Assembly: GCA_035536315.1 (NCBI GenBank) | Contig: DATLOJ010000157.1 | Span: 1 to 64,000 of the forward strand | DNA from: DATLOJ01 sp035536315 | GTDB taxonomy: Bacteria > Actinomycetota > CADDZG01 > JAHWKV01 | Reading direction: 5' to 3' | Length of the DNA stretch: 64,000 nt | Shown: in pieces, positions 1-8,681 of the stretch | Position numbering within the stretch: the first letter of the stretch is position 1 | Layout of the letters: each line of letters begins with the position of its first letter | The notes under the pieces: generated by a model | Told to the model about the DNA's origin: nothing | Seen by the model: only the letters and a program-made list of their open reading frames with translations | Database searches by the model: none | Translations under genes and position numbers: made by a program

Positions 1-16
1 TTGATAAGGTCTTGCG

Positions 17-1894
17 ATGCCCAAGAAGAGTGATGCCGTCTGCGCCAGGCTCCCCGATGGAACGCTCGTCGATCTATCGGGCGCCCCTGAAGACGCGGAG
101 ATTCTGAAGCAGACCGATCCCGAGGGGCGTGAAGTCCTTCGCCATTCCACGGCCCATGTCCTTGCACAAGCGGTTCTGAGTTTGTTTCCGGACGCCAGGT
201 ATGCCGGCGGTCCCGCCATCGAGAACCCCCCGGGCTTCTACTACGACTTCGGCGTTGACGAACCATTCACTCCGGAGGACCTGGAAGCAATCCAGAAAAA
301 GATGGAGGAGATCATCCAGGAAGACCAGCCCTTCGAACGCGAGGAGGTTTCCTTGGAAGAGGCTCTCCAGATATTCGGGGGCCAGGAGTTCAAGCTCGAA
401 TGGATCAAGGGAATTGGGGATGACGCCTCGGAGCAGGGCGTGATCGACGGGACGGTGTCGATCTACCGAAACACCGGTAAATTCGTGGACCTCTGCAGAG
501 GGCCGCACATTCCATCGACGGGAAGCATCCGTGCTTTCAAGCTACTCCGCAGCTCAGGCGCGTACTGGCGAGGTGATGAGAACAGGCCGATGCTTCAGCG
601 CATTTTCGGGACCGCCTTTGAATCGAAGAAGGCCCTCGATGAATATCTCCAGCGCCTTGAAGAGGCCGATCGTCGCGATCATCGCAAGCTCGGGCGGGAG
701 CTGGAGCTGTTCATGACCAGCCAGGAGATCGGGTCGGGTTTGCCTCTATGGCTCCCCAACGGTTCCACTGTCAGACGGCTGCTCGAGGAATACGTTGTGG
801 AAGAGGAAAGAAAGGCCGGTTACCAGCACGTCTATACACCGCATCTCGGAAAGAGAGAACTGTACGAGACTTCCGGGCACTGGCAACACTACCGGGACAC
901 GATGTTTCCGCCCATAGCTCTGGAGCATGAGGAGCTCGTCCTGCGTCCAATGAACTGCCCCCACCACATCGTGATTTACCAATCTCGAGTCCGAAGCTAT
1001 CGCGAGCTTCCCCTGCGGTTGGCAGAGTTCGGCACGATGTATCGATTCGAGAGGTCTGGTGTCGTCAGTGGCTTGAGCAGAGTCAGGGCGATGAATCTGA
1101 ACGACGCCCACATCTTTTGCACTGCGGATCAAATAAAGGATGAATTTACCTCGGTCGTCAGAATGGTGGAGAGGACGTACGAAGTGCTCGGGATTACGGA
1201 GTACAGATATCGCGTTTCACTTCGTGACCCCGGCGACAAGGAAAAGTACGTAGACAACGACGAAATGTGGGAGCTCGGCGAGCGCGTCCTGCACGAGGTA
1301 ATGGACGGTCTCAACGTTGACTATTTCGACGCCCCCGGTGAGGCCGCCTTTTACGGCCCCAAGCTCGATATCCAGCTAACCGACCTCCGCGGCCACGAGG
1401 AAACGATCTCAACCGTTCAACTGGACTTCCATCTTCCGGACCGGTTCGGTCTCGAGTACAAGGGCGAGGATGGGCAGGCGCACAGACCGGTGATGATTCA
1501 CAGAGGTGTGATCGGAACCCACGAGAGGATGATGGCCTACCTCATCGAGCTCTACGCGGGGGCCTTCCCAACCTGGCTCGCGCCTATCCAGGTAGCAGTC
1601 ATTCCGATCGCCGAAAGGCACAGCGAGTACGCCGGGGAAGTCGCGACCGCCCTGGAGAACGAGGGGGTCAGGGTCGAGGTCGATTCATCGAACGAAACCC
1701 TTGGGAACCGTGTCCGCAAGGCCAACAACGCAAAGATCCCATACATGTTGATCGTCGGTGACAACGAGATGGAAGCCCGGTCTCTGTCGGTCAGGCGCAG
1801 GGGTTCCCGCGAGGAGCGAAGAGGTGTTCCCATAGGCGACTTCCTCAGTGAAATAGCGGACGAGGTTTCCGAAAAGACTCTGGACCCGTCGTAG
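17..1894 (+). CDS. thrS: Threonyl-tRNA synthetase
   Basis: Class II synthetase charging tRNA-Thr in the cytoplasm (625 aa). The editing domain shows HSTAHVLAQ (H43, H47) and the cysteine of DLCRGPH (C160). The catalytic core has MNCPHH (C314), motif 2 YRFERSG and motif 3 HRGVIGTHERM, followed by the anticodon-binding domain. The N-terminal TGS domain is reduced to about 40 residues compared with family members of 640-690 aa. It cannot extend upstream because TGA and TAA lie in frame at positions 2-7, so ATG 17, with AAGG seven bases before it, is the start. It heads the thrS-HIT-pgsA-acyltransferase-pimA order known from mycobacteria. Confidence 0.97.
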   Translation: MPKKSDAVCARLPDGTLVDLSGAPEDAEILKQTDPEGREVLRHSTAHVLAQAVLSLFPDARYAGGPAIENPPGFYYDFGVDEPFTPEDLEAIQKKMEEIIQEDQPFEREEVSLEEALQIFGGQEFKLEWIKGIGDDASEQGVIDGTVSIYRNTGKFVDLCRGPHIPSTGSIRAFKLLRSSGAYWRGDENRPMLQRIFGTAFESKKALDEYLQRLEEADRRDHRKLGRELELFMTSQEIGSGLPLWLPNGSTVRRLLEEYVVEEERKAGYQHVYTPHLGKRELYETSGHWQHYRDTMFPPIALEHEELVLRPMNCPHHIVIYQSRVRSYRELPLRLAEFGTMYRFERSGVVSGLSRVRAMNLNDAHIFCTADQIKDEFTSVVRMVERTYEVLGITEYRYRVSLRDPGDKEKYVDNDEMWELGERVLHEVMDGLNVDYFDAPGEAAFYGPKLDIQLTDLRGHEETISTVQLDFHLPDRFGLEYKGEDGQAHRPVMIHRGVIGTHERMMAYLIELYAGAFPTWLAPIQVAVIPIAERHSEYAGEVATALENEGVRVEVDSSNETLGNRVRKANNAKIPYMLIVGDNEMEARSLSVRRRGSREERRGVPIGDFLSEIADEVSEKTLDPS

Positions 1895-1907
1895 TGGGTC
1901 TCGGAGT

Positions 1908-2408
1908 GTGAACCGGCTCTTTCGAGAACGGATGGAATACATAGGGGGACCACCTCAGGACGGCTGCTTCCTGTGCGACGCGGCAACCTCGGAAGATGAG
2001 AATGCATCGCTCGTCGTAATGAAGACGGACCTGTGCGTGGTGATGATGAACAAGTACCCGTACAACTCAGGCCACCTGTTGGTGGCTCCTCTCCGCCACG
2101 TGGCGTCGCTTGCCGAACTAACCTCTGATGAATCGGCGGACGTGTTGCGGCTGGTCACCGTGGCCACAGCAACTCTCGAGGCCGAGATGAAGGCCGAAGG
2201 CTTCAATATCGGCGCAAACCTGGGTTCGGTGGCCGGGGCCGGCGTCCCAGATCACATCCACTTCCACGTGGTCCCTCGCTGGGCGGGTGACACTAACTTC
2301 ATGCCGGTGCTGGCCGACTCGAAAGTGATCCCTGAGGACCTTACAAAAACCAGGGAGAGACTGAGCGTGTCTTTGGCGCGCCTTGTTGGCAAGGAAGGCC
2401 TTACTTAG
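1908..2408 (+). CDS. HIT-family protein, Ap4A phosphorylase/hydrolase type
   Basis: Histidine-triad nucleotide-binding protein (166 aa). The triad HIHFHVVPRW lies in the C-terminal half, and a CFLC motif near residues 21-24 resembles the N-terminal Cys pair of actinobacterial Ap4A phosphorylases such as Rv2613c. Position directly after thrS and near pgsA matches that family, whose members cleave Ap4A, a by-product of aminoacyl-tRNA synthetases; the exact activity (phosphorylase or hydrolase) is inferred. GTG 1908 is chosen because the stretch before MEYIGG resembles the conserved N-terminus of homologues; ATG 1932 is the alternative. The 3' end overlaps the end of the convergent EF-G-like gene by 8 bases. 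Confidence 0.9.
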   Translation: MNRLFRERMEYIGGPPQDGCFLCDAATSEDENASLVVMKTDLCVVMMNKYPYNSGHLLVAPLRHVASLAELTSDESADVLRLVTVATATLEAEMKAEGFNIGANLGSVAGAGVPDHIHFHVVPRWAGDTNFMPVLADSKVIPEDLTKTRERLSVSLARLVGKEGLT

Positions 2409-4500
2409 AGGCCTTTGCTTCCTGCGCCTCGGCAACTATCCGGTCGGCCAGGTGCGCTGGGACCTCTTCGTAATGTGAGTAAGTGCTGCTGAACGTCCCC
2501 TGGCCCCCGGTCATCGAACGCAGGTCGATCGCGTAACGCGCGATCTCGGACATCGGTACCTTGGCCTTGATCAGCTGCCTTGCCCCAACGGCATCGGTTC
2601 CCTGAATCCTTCCGCGTTTGGAGTTGAGATCTCCCATAACGTCCCCGAGGTGGCCCTCGGGAACGAGAACCGTCAGGTCCATGATCGGCTCCAACAGAAC
2701 CACCCCCGCGTTTGCGGCGGCATCCCGAAAGCCGAGTGAGCCGGCAATCTGGAAGGCCATGTCGGAAGAGTCGACCGCGTGGTACTTACCGTCGACCAGG
2801 GTGACTTTGACGTCTACGACCGGGTAGCCCGCAAACACGCCGTCCGACATTGCTTTGTCTATCCCCTTCTGAACAGATCCTATGAACTGGCTGGGGATCG
2901 CTCCTCCGAAGATTTTGTCTATGAACTCGAAACCCTCGCCTCTTGGTTTGGGTTCGATCTCGAGATTGCAAACGCCGTACTGTCCATGTCCCCCACTTTG
3001 TTTCACATGGCGTCCGATTCCCTTGCCGGGGCCGGCAATCGTCTCTCGGTAAGGGATCCTCAAGGGGAGCTCTTCTACCTCTACGCCGAACTTCCTCTTC
3101 AAACGCTCGATGGTCACTTCGAGGTGCGTCTCACCCGTTCCCCACAGAAGTGTCTGATGGGTCTCCGGATTCCTTTCGACGAATAGCGACTTGTCCTCTT
3201 CTTGGATTCGATTGAGGCCCGTCATGAGCTTGTCTTCGTCGCCCTTGGTCTTCGGTGCGATGGCTTTGGCCAGCGACCGGTCGGTCTCTTCGAGCGGTGG
3301 GTACACAATTGGATTGGCCTTGTCCGCGAACGTGTCGCCGGTGTGTGTATGGGCCAGTTTGGCTACGCCGGCGATGTCACCTGCGGGGACCTCCGAAAGC
3401 GCTTCCTGCGCCTTGCCTCGCAGGGTGAACAGTTGAGCGACTCGCTCGTCGGACCCGTTGGAAGCGTTGTGAATTGTGGAGTCCGGCCTGAGCCTCCCCG
3501 AGATCACCCTGAATAGAGAAATCCTGCCCACGTAAGGGTCCGAGATTGTCTTGAACACAAACGCCGAAAATGGATCTTCCGGTGTTTGGTTGCGTAGCAC
3601 TTCTTCTTCTGACTTCGGCTTCGTGCCGACCGCGGGGCCACGTTCGAACGGCGCCGGACCCATTTCCACGATTACGTCCGCCAGCCTGTCAATGCCCACT
3701 CGCTTCGTGGACGAGCCCACGAGTACGGGAAAGACTGAGCCGCTGAGCAGCCCTTGATGAAGGCCGGTCGAGACTTCCTTCTCAGTCAGCTCTTCGCCGG
3801 CCAGATACTTCTCGAGGAGAGCATCGTCGGATTCCGCGACCGAGTCCAGGATTTTGGTGTGAAGTTGGTGGGTCTCGGTTAGCAGAGCCTCGTCCATCTC
3901 CTCTTCACTGACGGTGCCTGTCTCGTCATACCGATAGGCCTTCTCCTCGAGGATGTCGGCGATCCCGTGAAAGTCATGTTCTTCACCGAGTGGAAGGTCG
4001 ACCGGGGCGAACCCACCGCCAAGCCTCTCGGACAGCTGTTCGAGAACCTTGTGAAAATCCGCGCGTTCTCTGTCCAGCTTGTTCACGAATGCAATCCTGG
4101 GGATGCCCAGCCGGCCGGCGTAATCCCAGAGAATTTCATGCTGAACCTGTACGCCATCCACCGCGGAGACGACCATTACGCCGAGGTCGGCGACCCGGAT
4201 GGCTGCCATTGCATCGCCTTGAAAATCCGCATAGCCGGGGGAGTCCAGAATGTTGAGCTTGTGGCCCTTCCATTCGACGGGAGCCATCGAAAGGGAGATC
4301 GAGAGAGTCTTTTTGATCTCTTCCGGTTCGAAGTCGGAAACGGTGTTCCCCTCGGATATGGAGCCCATTCGGGTCGTTGCTTTGGCGACGTGGAGAAGGG
4401 ACTCCAGCAGGGTGGTTTTACCGGCCCCGTGCTGGCCGAAAAGGACGACGTTGCGGATCTTTTCCGGGGGGTAGTTGTTCACGTTCTGGGCGGCGGACAT
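2401..4500 (-). CDS. EF-G-like translation GTPase (EF-G2 / FusA2 type)
   Basis: Paralogue of elongation factor G (699 aa from ATG 4500). The G domain carries P-loop GQHGAGKTT (22-30), G3 DSPGYADF (from residue 86) and G4 NKLD (140-143), followed by EF-G domains II-V. It is closest in style to the EF-G-like proteins of actinobacteria (mycobacterial FusA2) and Thermus EF-G-2, not to the essential fusA found beside rpsG. Its role in translation is not settled for this subfamily. It lies on the opposite strand, inside the usually collinear thrS-HIT-pgsA order. A GTG at 4536 would add 12 residues with no family support; neither start has a clear Shine-Dalgarno. Confidence 0.9.
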   Translation of the reverse strand: MSAAQNVNNYPPEKIRNVVLFGQHGAGKTTLLESLLHVAKATTRMGSISEGNTVSDFEPEEIKKTLSISLSMAPVEWKGHKLNILDSPGYADFQGDAMAAIRVADLGVMVVSAVDGVQVQHEILWDYAGRLGIPRIAFVNKLDRERADFHKVLEQLSERLGGGFAPVDLPLGEEHDFHGIADILEEKAYRYDETGTVSEEEMDEALLTETHQLHTKILDSVAESDDALLEKYLAGEELTEKEVSTGLHQGLLSGSVFPVLVGSSTKRVGIDRLADVIVEMGPAPFERGPAVGTKPKSEEEVLRNQTPEDPFSAFVFKTISDPYVGRISLFRVISGRLRPDSTIHNASNGSDERVAQLFTLRGKAQEALSEVPAGDIAGVAKLAHTHTGDTFADKANPIVYPPLEETDRSLAKAIAPKTKGDEDKLMTGLNRIQEEDKSLFVERNPETHQTLLWGTGETHLEVTIERLKRKFGVEVEELPLRIPYRETIAGPGKGIGRHVKQSGGHGQYGVCNLEIEPKPRGEGFEFIDKIFGGAIPSQFIGSVQKGIDKAMSDGVFAGYPVVDVKVTLVDGKYHAVDSSDMAFQIAGSLGFRDAAANAGVVLLEPIMDLTVLVPEGHLGDVMGDLNSKRGRIQGTDAVGARQLIKAKVPMSEIARYAIDLRSMTGGQGTFSSTYSHYEEVPAHLADRIVAEAQEAKASK

Positions 4501-4567
4501 TAGCACATGGGTCGGACCGCGGGAGAATGCACACACAAACTCAAGAGATCTCGAGAAGGGCCTGCGC

Positions 4568-5191
4568 GTGCTGACGAAGATGCTGAGAGGAGCGGTTCAA
4601 AAATTGACTCTTCCCCTCGGCCGCGGGCTGGCGGGGGCAGGTATCACGCCCAACATGGTTACCTTCGTCGGGTTTGCAGTGGTGGTCATCGCATGCGTCT
4701 TCATAGTGATGGGAAGCCAGCTGGTTGCCGGACTGATTCTCACGGCGGGCGGGCTGCTGGACGCTGTCGACGGAGCCGTCGCGCGGGGATCGGGAAAGAT
4801 CACAAAGTTCGGCGCATTCTTCGATTCCACCCTCGACCGCCTTTCAGATGCACTGATGGTTGGATCGGTCGCGTGGTTCTTTGCTACGTCCTCCGTCTCG
4901 GCCGTGCCTGAGTGGGCGGCGGCGTGGGCAACGAACGAGGTTGCCGCTGCTGCTGCCGGAGCGGCCCTGGTCTTCGGATTCATGACTTCCTACATAAGGG
5001 CCCGGGCAGAAGGTCTCGGTTTCAGCTGCGAGGTTGGAATTGCCGAGCGCACGGAGCGCGTTGTGCTGGTCGCGGCGGGACTGATTTTGAACCTGCTGTT
5101 CCCCGCAATCATCATTCTGGCGATCCTGAGCGCGTTTACTGCGGCGCATCGATTCATCCATGTGCGCAATCAAGCGGCTGGAGCGGGATGA
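4568..5191 (+). CDS. pgsA: Phosphatidylinositol-phosphate synthase (CDP-alcohol phosphatidyltransferase)
   Basis: Integral membrane CDP-alcohol phosphatidyltransferase (207 aa) that joins CDP-diacylglycerol to inositol phosphate, the first step toward phosphatidylinositol mannosides. The full signature is present: D65, D68, G69, A72-R73, G82, D86 and D90. Several hydrophobic membrane segments follow. GTG 4568 is chosen because GAGAAGGG (4553-4560) sits seven bases upstream; the frame is open further 5' but without a better signal. The phosphatidylinositol-phosphate specificity is inferred from its place before the PIM acyltransferase and pimA genes, as in mycobacteria. The stop overlaps the next ATG (ATGA). 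Confidence 0.88.
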   Translation: MLTKMLRGAVQKLTLPLGRGLAGAGITPNMVTFVGFAVVVIACVFIVMGSQLVAGLILTAGGLLDAVDGAVARGSGKITKFGAFFDSTLDRLSDALMVGSVAWFFATSSVSAVPEWAAAWATNEVAAAAAGAALVFGFMTSYIRARAEGLGFSCEVGIAERTERVVLVAAGLILNLLFPAIIILAILSAFTAAHRFIHVRNQAAGAG

Positions 5192-6120
5192 GCCGCTCGA
5201 GCCCGTTCGCCGAGGGACTTGGTCCGGCAGCCGTTTACTTCGCCTTCAGGGCGGGCGCATTCGTCGCAGAGGCGCTTCCCCCCCGAGTGGCGTCCGCGCT
5301 TGCGAGGGCGGGGGGATTGCTTGCGCACCGCATTGCTCGGAAAAAGCGGGCTGTGGTCGCCCGGAACTACGCGCGGGTTACCGGGGAGGGGCCGCACATA
5401 CGAGCCCTGGTGAAGGAGGGTTTTGTGTCGTACGCGCAGTACTGGCTGGAAACCTTTCGACTGGGCAGGTATTCAGTAGCGGAACTCCACTCCATGGTGG
5501 CGATCGATGAAGCGTCCCTTGCAGCAATCAACGACGCATTCGCTGCTGATCGCGGCGTCGTCCTGGCGACGGGTCACATCGGCTTCTACGACCTGGGCGT
5601 CGCCTGGATCGGAACAATGGGCTGGCCGTTCACAACGGTTGCGGAAGTACTGAAGCCGAGGGCCTTGTTCGAGTGGTTCGCTGAAATCAGGCAGAACAGG
5701 GGCATGGGGGTCATTCCGGCAAAACCCGGGCTTCAGGCAAGGGGAAAGCTGAGGACGTTGATCGAAAGCAAGGAAGGCGTGGCTTTGCTCGCCGACAGGG
5801 ATCTTGGAAGAAGAGGGATTTGGGGTGAATTCTTCGGTGAGAAGACCACCTTCCCAGCTGGCCCGGCCATCCTTGTTTCACAAACCAAAGCATCGCTGCT
5901 GGTCGGGGCAATTGTGCGGGAAGGTGCAGGTTTCAGAGTGATATTCCGTCCGGCGGAGATTGAGTTCACAGGCGTCGAATCAGATGATCTCTCGCTTGTT
6001 GTCGACGCTATTGCGAAAGGGTTGGAGCAAATCATCTGCAGTTATCCGGAGCAGTGGCATTTGTTTTCCACCAACTGGCCTTCTGACGAACCGCACCTTT
6101 CGCCCCGCGGACGCGGATGA
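5188..6120 (+). CDS. Phosphatidylinositol mannoside acyltransferase (PatA-like, LPLAT/HtrB family)
   Basis: Membrane-associated acyltransferase (310 aa) of the HtrB/lauroyl acyltransferase family. The H-x4-D catalytic motif is seen at H130-D135 (HIGFYD). In mycobacteria the gene at this position (Rv2611c, PatA) acylates the mannose of PIM1/PIM2. Lipid A acyltransferases share the fold, but an actinobacterium has no lipid A and the neighbours are pgsA and pimA, so the PIM role is favoured. ATG 5188 overlaps the pgsA stop as ATGA, which suggests translational coupling, and its own stop overlaps pimA in the same way. Confidence 0.88.
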   Translation: MSRSSPFAEGLGPAAVYFAFRAGAFVAEALPPRVASALARAGGLLAHRIARKKRAVVARNYARVTGEGPHIRALVKEGFVSYAQYWLETFRLGRYSVAELHSMVAIDEASLAAINDAFAADRGVVLATGHIGFYDLGVAWIGTMGWPFTTVAEVLKPRALFEWFAEIRQNRGMGVIPAKPGLQARGKLRTLIESKEGVALLADRDLGRRGIWGEFFGEKTTFPAGPAILVSQTKASLLVGAIVREGAGFRVIFRPAEIEFTGVESDDLSLVVDAIAKGLEQIICSYPEQWHLFSTNWPSDEPHLSPRGRG

Positions 6121-7193
6121 AGGTCGCGCTCGTCTGCCCGTACGACTGGTCGTATCCAGGCGGCGTCCGAAGTCACATCTCTGGCTTGGCGGCTGCATTG
6201 ACGACACTCGGTGTCGATGTGACGATCATCGCCCCATCGAGCAGGCCGGAGACCGGAATCGTGCGCGCCGGTTCAACTTTCGGCGTTCGAGCAAATGGGT
6301 CTACTGCTCGAATCTCATTCTCGCCGTCCTCAAAGCGGAAGGTGCGATCTGTTATCGAAAACGGGGGGTACGACCTCGTGCACGTTCACGAACCTTTGAT
6401 ACCGAGCGTCTCTCTACTCGCACTCAATGCATCGCCCGTCCCATGTGTCGGGACCTTCCATACAAGCCGTGCTTCGAGCATTGGGTACAGGCTTGCAGGC
6501 CCTGTGCTCAGGAGAGCGGCTTCGAGGCTCAGGGGGCGCATCGCGGTTTCCGAGAGCGCAAAAGACTTTGCCGCCAAGTACTTTCCGAGCGACTACACGA
6601 TCATTCCCAACGGGCTCGATACCAGGCGATTTCGAGAGGCCCCGAGGGCGCGCGAGCTGGAAGACTTACGGCCCCTGGTCTTGTTCGTGGGGCGGGGAGA
6701 GCCGCGCAAGGGCCTTCCGGTTCTGCTGAAGGCAATGGAAGACCTGCGCCAGACGATGGATGTGCGTTTGGTTACGGTTGGTCCCACCGTTTCACGCCGG
6801 GATCCCTGGATCACTTCGATGACCCGTGTCTCGGACGAGCGCCTTCCTTCCATTTACCGGTCCGCAGATGTCTTTTGCGCTCCATCCCTTGGAGGCGAGT
6901 CGTTTGGGATTGTGCTGGCCGAGGCCATGGCCGCTGAGGTTCCTGTGGTTTGCTCGGACCTGCCGGGCTACCGCGAGGCAGCCGGGGAGGCTGCGCTGTA
7001 CTGCACGCCGGGAGACCCGGATCAGCTGCGTGTTCGCCTGGCGGAAGCGCTGGATCCCGTGAAACGCAAGGAGATGATCGAAGAGGGCATCCATCGATCC
7101 AAGCAGCTCGACTGGTCCGGTTTGAGCGCCCGGATATCTCTTATGTATTCCAGGGCACTATCATCGGCACAGCACCTCGAGAAGGGGGAGTAA
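6117..7193 (+). CDS. pimA: Phosphatidylinositol alpha-mannosyltransferase (GT4)
   Basis: GT-B glycosyltransferase of family GT4 (358 aa), expected to transfer mannose from GDP-mannose to phosphatidylinositol on the inner face of the membrane. The N-terminal Rossmann half has the glycine-rich YPGGVRSH loop, and the C-terminal half has the nucleotide-sugar motif GESFGIVLAEAMA near residues 259-271 (E-x7-E pattern). It is the third gene of the coupled pgsA-acyltransferase-pimA group (ATGA overlap), which supports PimA over other GT4 enzymes. A TTG-started lemA follows three bases after its stop. Confidence 0.87.
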   Translation: MKVALVCPYDWSYPGGVRSHISGLAAALTTLGVDVTIIAPSSRPETGIVRAGSTFGVRANGSTARISFSPSSKRKVRSVIENGGYDLVHVHEPLIPSVSLLALNASPVPCVGTFHTSRASSIGYRLAGPVLRRAASRLRGRIAVSESAKDFAAKYFPSDYTIIPNGLDTRRFREAPRARELEDLRPLVLFVGRGEPRKGLPVLLKAMEDLRQTMDVRLVTVGPTVSRRDPWITSMTRVSDERLPSIYRSADVFCAPSLGGESFGIVLAEAMAAEVPVVCSDLPGYREAAGEAALYCTPGDPDQLRVRLAEALDPVKRKEMIEEGIHRSKQLDWSGLSARISLMYSRALSSAQHLEKGE

Positions 7194-7196
7194 AAG

Positions 7197-7754
7197 TTGG
7201 AACTTGGCCTTGGTCTAATCCTGGCAGTCGTCGGTGGCGCAGTCGTTCTCTGGGTCATTGCCACGTACAACCGCATGCGTGTCATCTCGAACCGAGTCGA
7301 CAACGCATGGAGTCAGGTCGACGTGCAGCTCAAGAGACGCTACGACCTCATCCCAAACCTGGTTAATACGGTCAAGGGGTACGCGGCTCACGAGCGCGAA
7401 ACTCTTGAAAACGTAACCAAAGCAAGAGCTATGGGAATCGAAGCGAAAAGCGTTCCCGAGCAAGCACAGGCAGAGAACATGCTGACTCAAGCTCTACGAC
7501 AGATCTTTGCGGTAGCGGAGGCATACCCTGATCTGAAAGCCAACCAGAACTTCCTGGCGCTCCAAGAGGAGCTGACTGCCACCGAGGGCCGGATTGCGTT
7601 CGCCCGCCAGTTTTACAACGACACTGTTTTGAAGTTCAACAATACGATTCAGATATTTCCGAACGTATTGGTTGCGGGGATCTTTGGTTTCAAGAAAAAG
7701 GATTACTTCGAGATAGACGAGGGATCACGGGGGCCGGTAGCAGTCGAGTTCTAG
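7197..7754 (+). CDS. lemA: LemA family protein
   Basis: LemA family (185 aa): one N-terminal transmembrane helix (about residues 4-22) followed by a helical domain with the conserved RRYDLIPNLV motif near residue 45 and an FYND motif. The biochemical role is not established for the family; members are often next to htpX, as here. The start is TTG 7197, with GAAGGGGGAG (7181-7190) six bases upstream, three bases after pimA. Confidence 0.9.
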   Translation: MELGLGLILAVVGGAVVLWVIATYNRMRVISNRVDNAWSQVDVQLKRRYDLIPNLVNTVKGYAAHERETLENVTKARAMGIEAKSVPEQAQAENMLTQALRQIFAVAEAYPDLKANQNFLALQEELTATEGRIAFARQFYNDTVLKFNNTIQIFPNVLVAGIFGFKKKDYFEIDEGSRGPVAVEF

Positions 7755-7793
7755 TAGCGCACTGAAGTACCCCCGACTGGAATCTCAAGTCTC

Positions 7794-8681
7794 ATGTACG
7801 AGCAGATAGCCGCAAACAAATGGCGCTCGGCCCTGCTGATCATCGGTTTCATCATTGTTGTCAGCGGTACCGGCTGGCTCTTTGGAGAGGCATCGGGGGC
7901 CGGACCTTTCGGCCTCGTCCTGGCCGTCTTGGTCTCGACGGCGATTGCCTGGACGAGTTACTGGTATTCGGACCGGATCGTATTGAAGATGAGCAAGGCG
8001 AGGCCCGCCAATCTGACAGAACACGCCCGTCTGGTGAACATCGTCGAAGGCCTTTCCATTGCCGGAGGCATTCCTGTTCCGAGGGTGTATGTGGTCGACG
8101 ATGCTGCGCCGAATGCATTTGCGACGGGAAGGGACCCCGAGCATGCCGCGATCGCGGTCACGACCGGTCTGATTGAAAAGATGAACAGGGTCGAGCTCGA
8201 GGGGGTCATCGCACACGAGATGGCCCACATCATGAACCGGGACATACTCGTCTCGACAATTGCCGTGGTGCTTGCGGGCGTTGTCACACTTCTTTCCGAT
8301 TGGATGCTTAGAGGCTTCTGGAGAATCGGGGGCCGCGGCCGGCGTGAGCTCGGTCTGATGATCGGCTTGATCGGGCTGGTGGTAGCGATCATCGCTCCCA
8401 TAGTCGCCCAGCTCATGAAGCTGGCGATTTCCCGGAAGCGCGAGTCGCTCGCCGACGCCAGCGGAGTGAAACTGACTCGTTACCCTCCTGGATTGATTGC
8501 GGCCCTGAAGAAGCTTCAGGGGGATTCGACGGTGGTCAGGACCTCGAGCAGAGCAACCGCTCACCTTTGGATTGAATCTCCTCTCGACCGGCAAGGTGGC
8601 GGCGCGGCGTCGTGGCTGAACCGCTTGTTCAACACCCATCCTCCGATTGAGGAGCGAATCCGAGAGCTGGAGGAGCTCTAA
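7794..8681 (+). CDS. htpX: Zinc metalloprotease HtpX (M48)
   Basis: Membrane-bound M48 endopeptidase (295 aa) involved in quality control of membrane proteins. Two N-terminal transmembrane segments precede the zinc site HEMAH (H141, E142, H145). Two further hydrophobic segments follow, and the third ligand is probably E217 in SRKRESLAD. Length and topology match the family. It follows lemA by 39 bases, a common pairing. The stop TAA shares one base with the next ATG. Confidence 0.95.
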   Translation: MYEQIAANKWRSALLIIGFIIVVSGTGWLFGEASGAGPFGLVLAVLVSTAIAWTSYWYSDRIVLKMSKARPANLTEHARLVNIVEGLSIAGGIPVPRVYVVDDAAPNAFATGRDPEHAAIAVTTGLIEKMNRVELEGVIAHEMAHIMNRDILVSTIAVVLAGVVTLLSDWMLRGFWRIGGRGRRELGLMIGLIGLVVAIIAPIVAQLMKLAISRKRESLADASGVKLTRYPPGLIAALKKLQGDSTVVRTSSRATAHLWIESPLDRQGGGAASWLNRLFNTHPPIEERIRELEEL

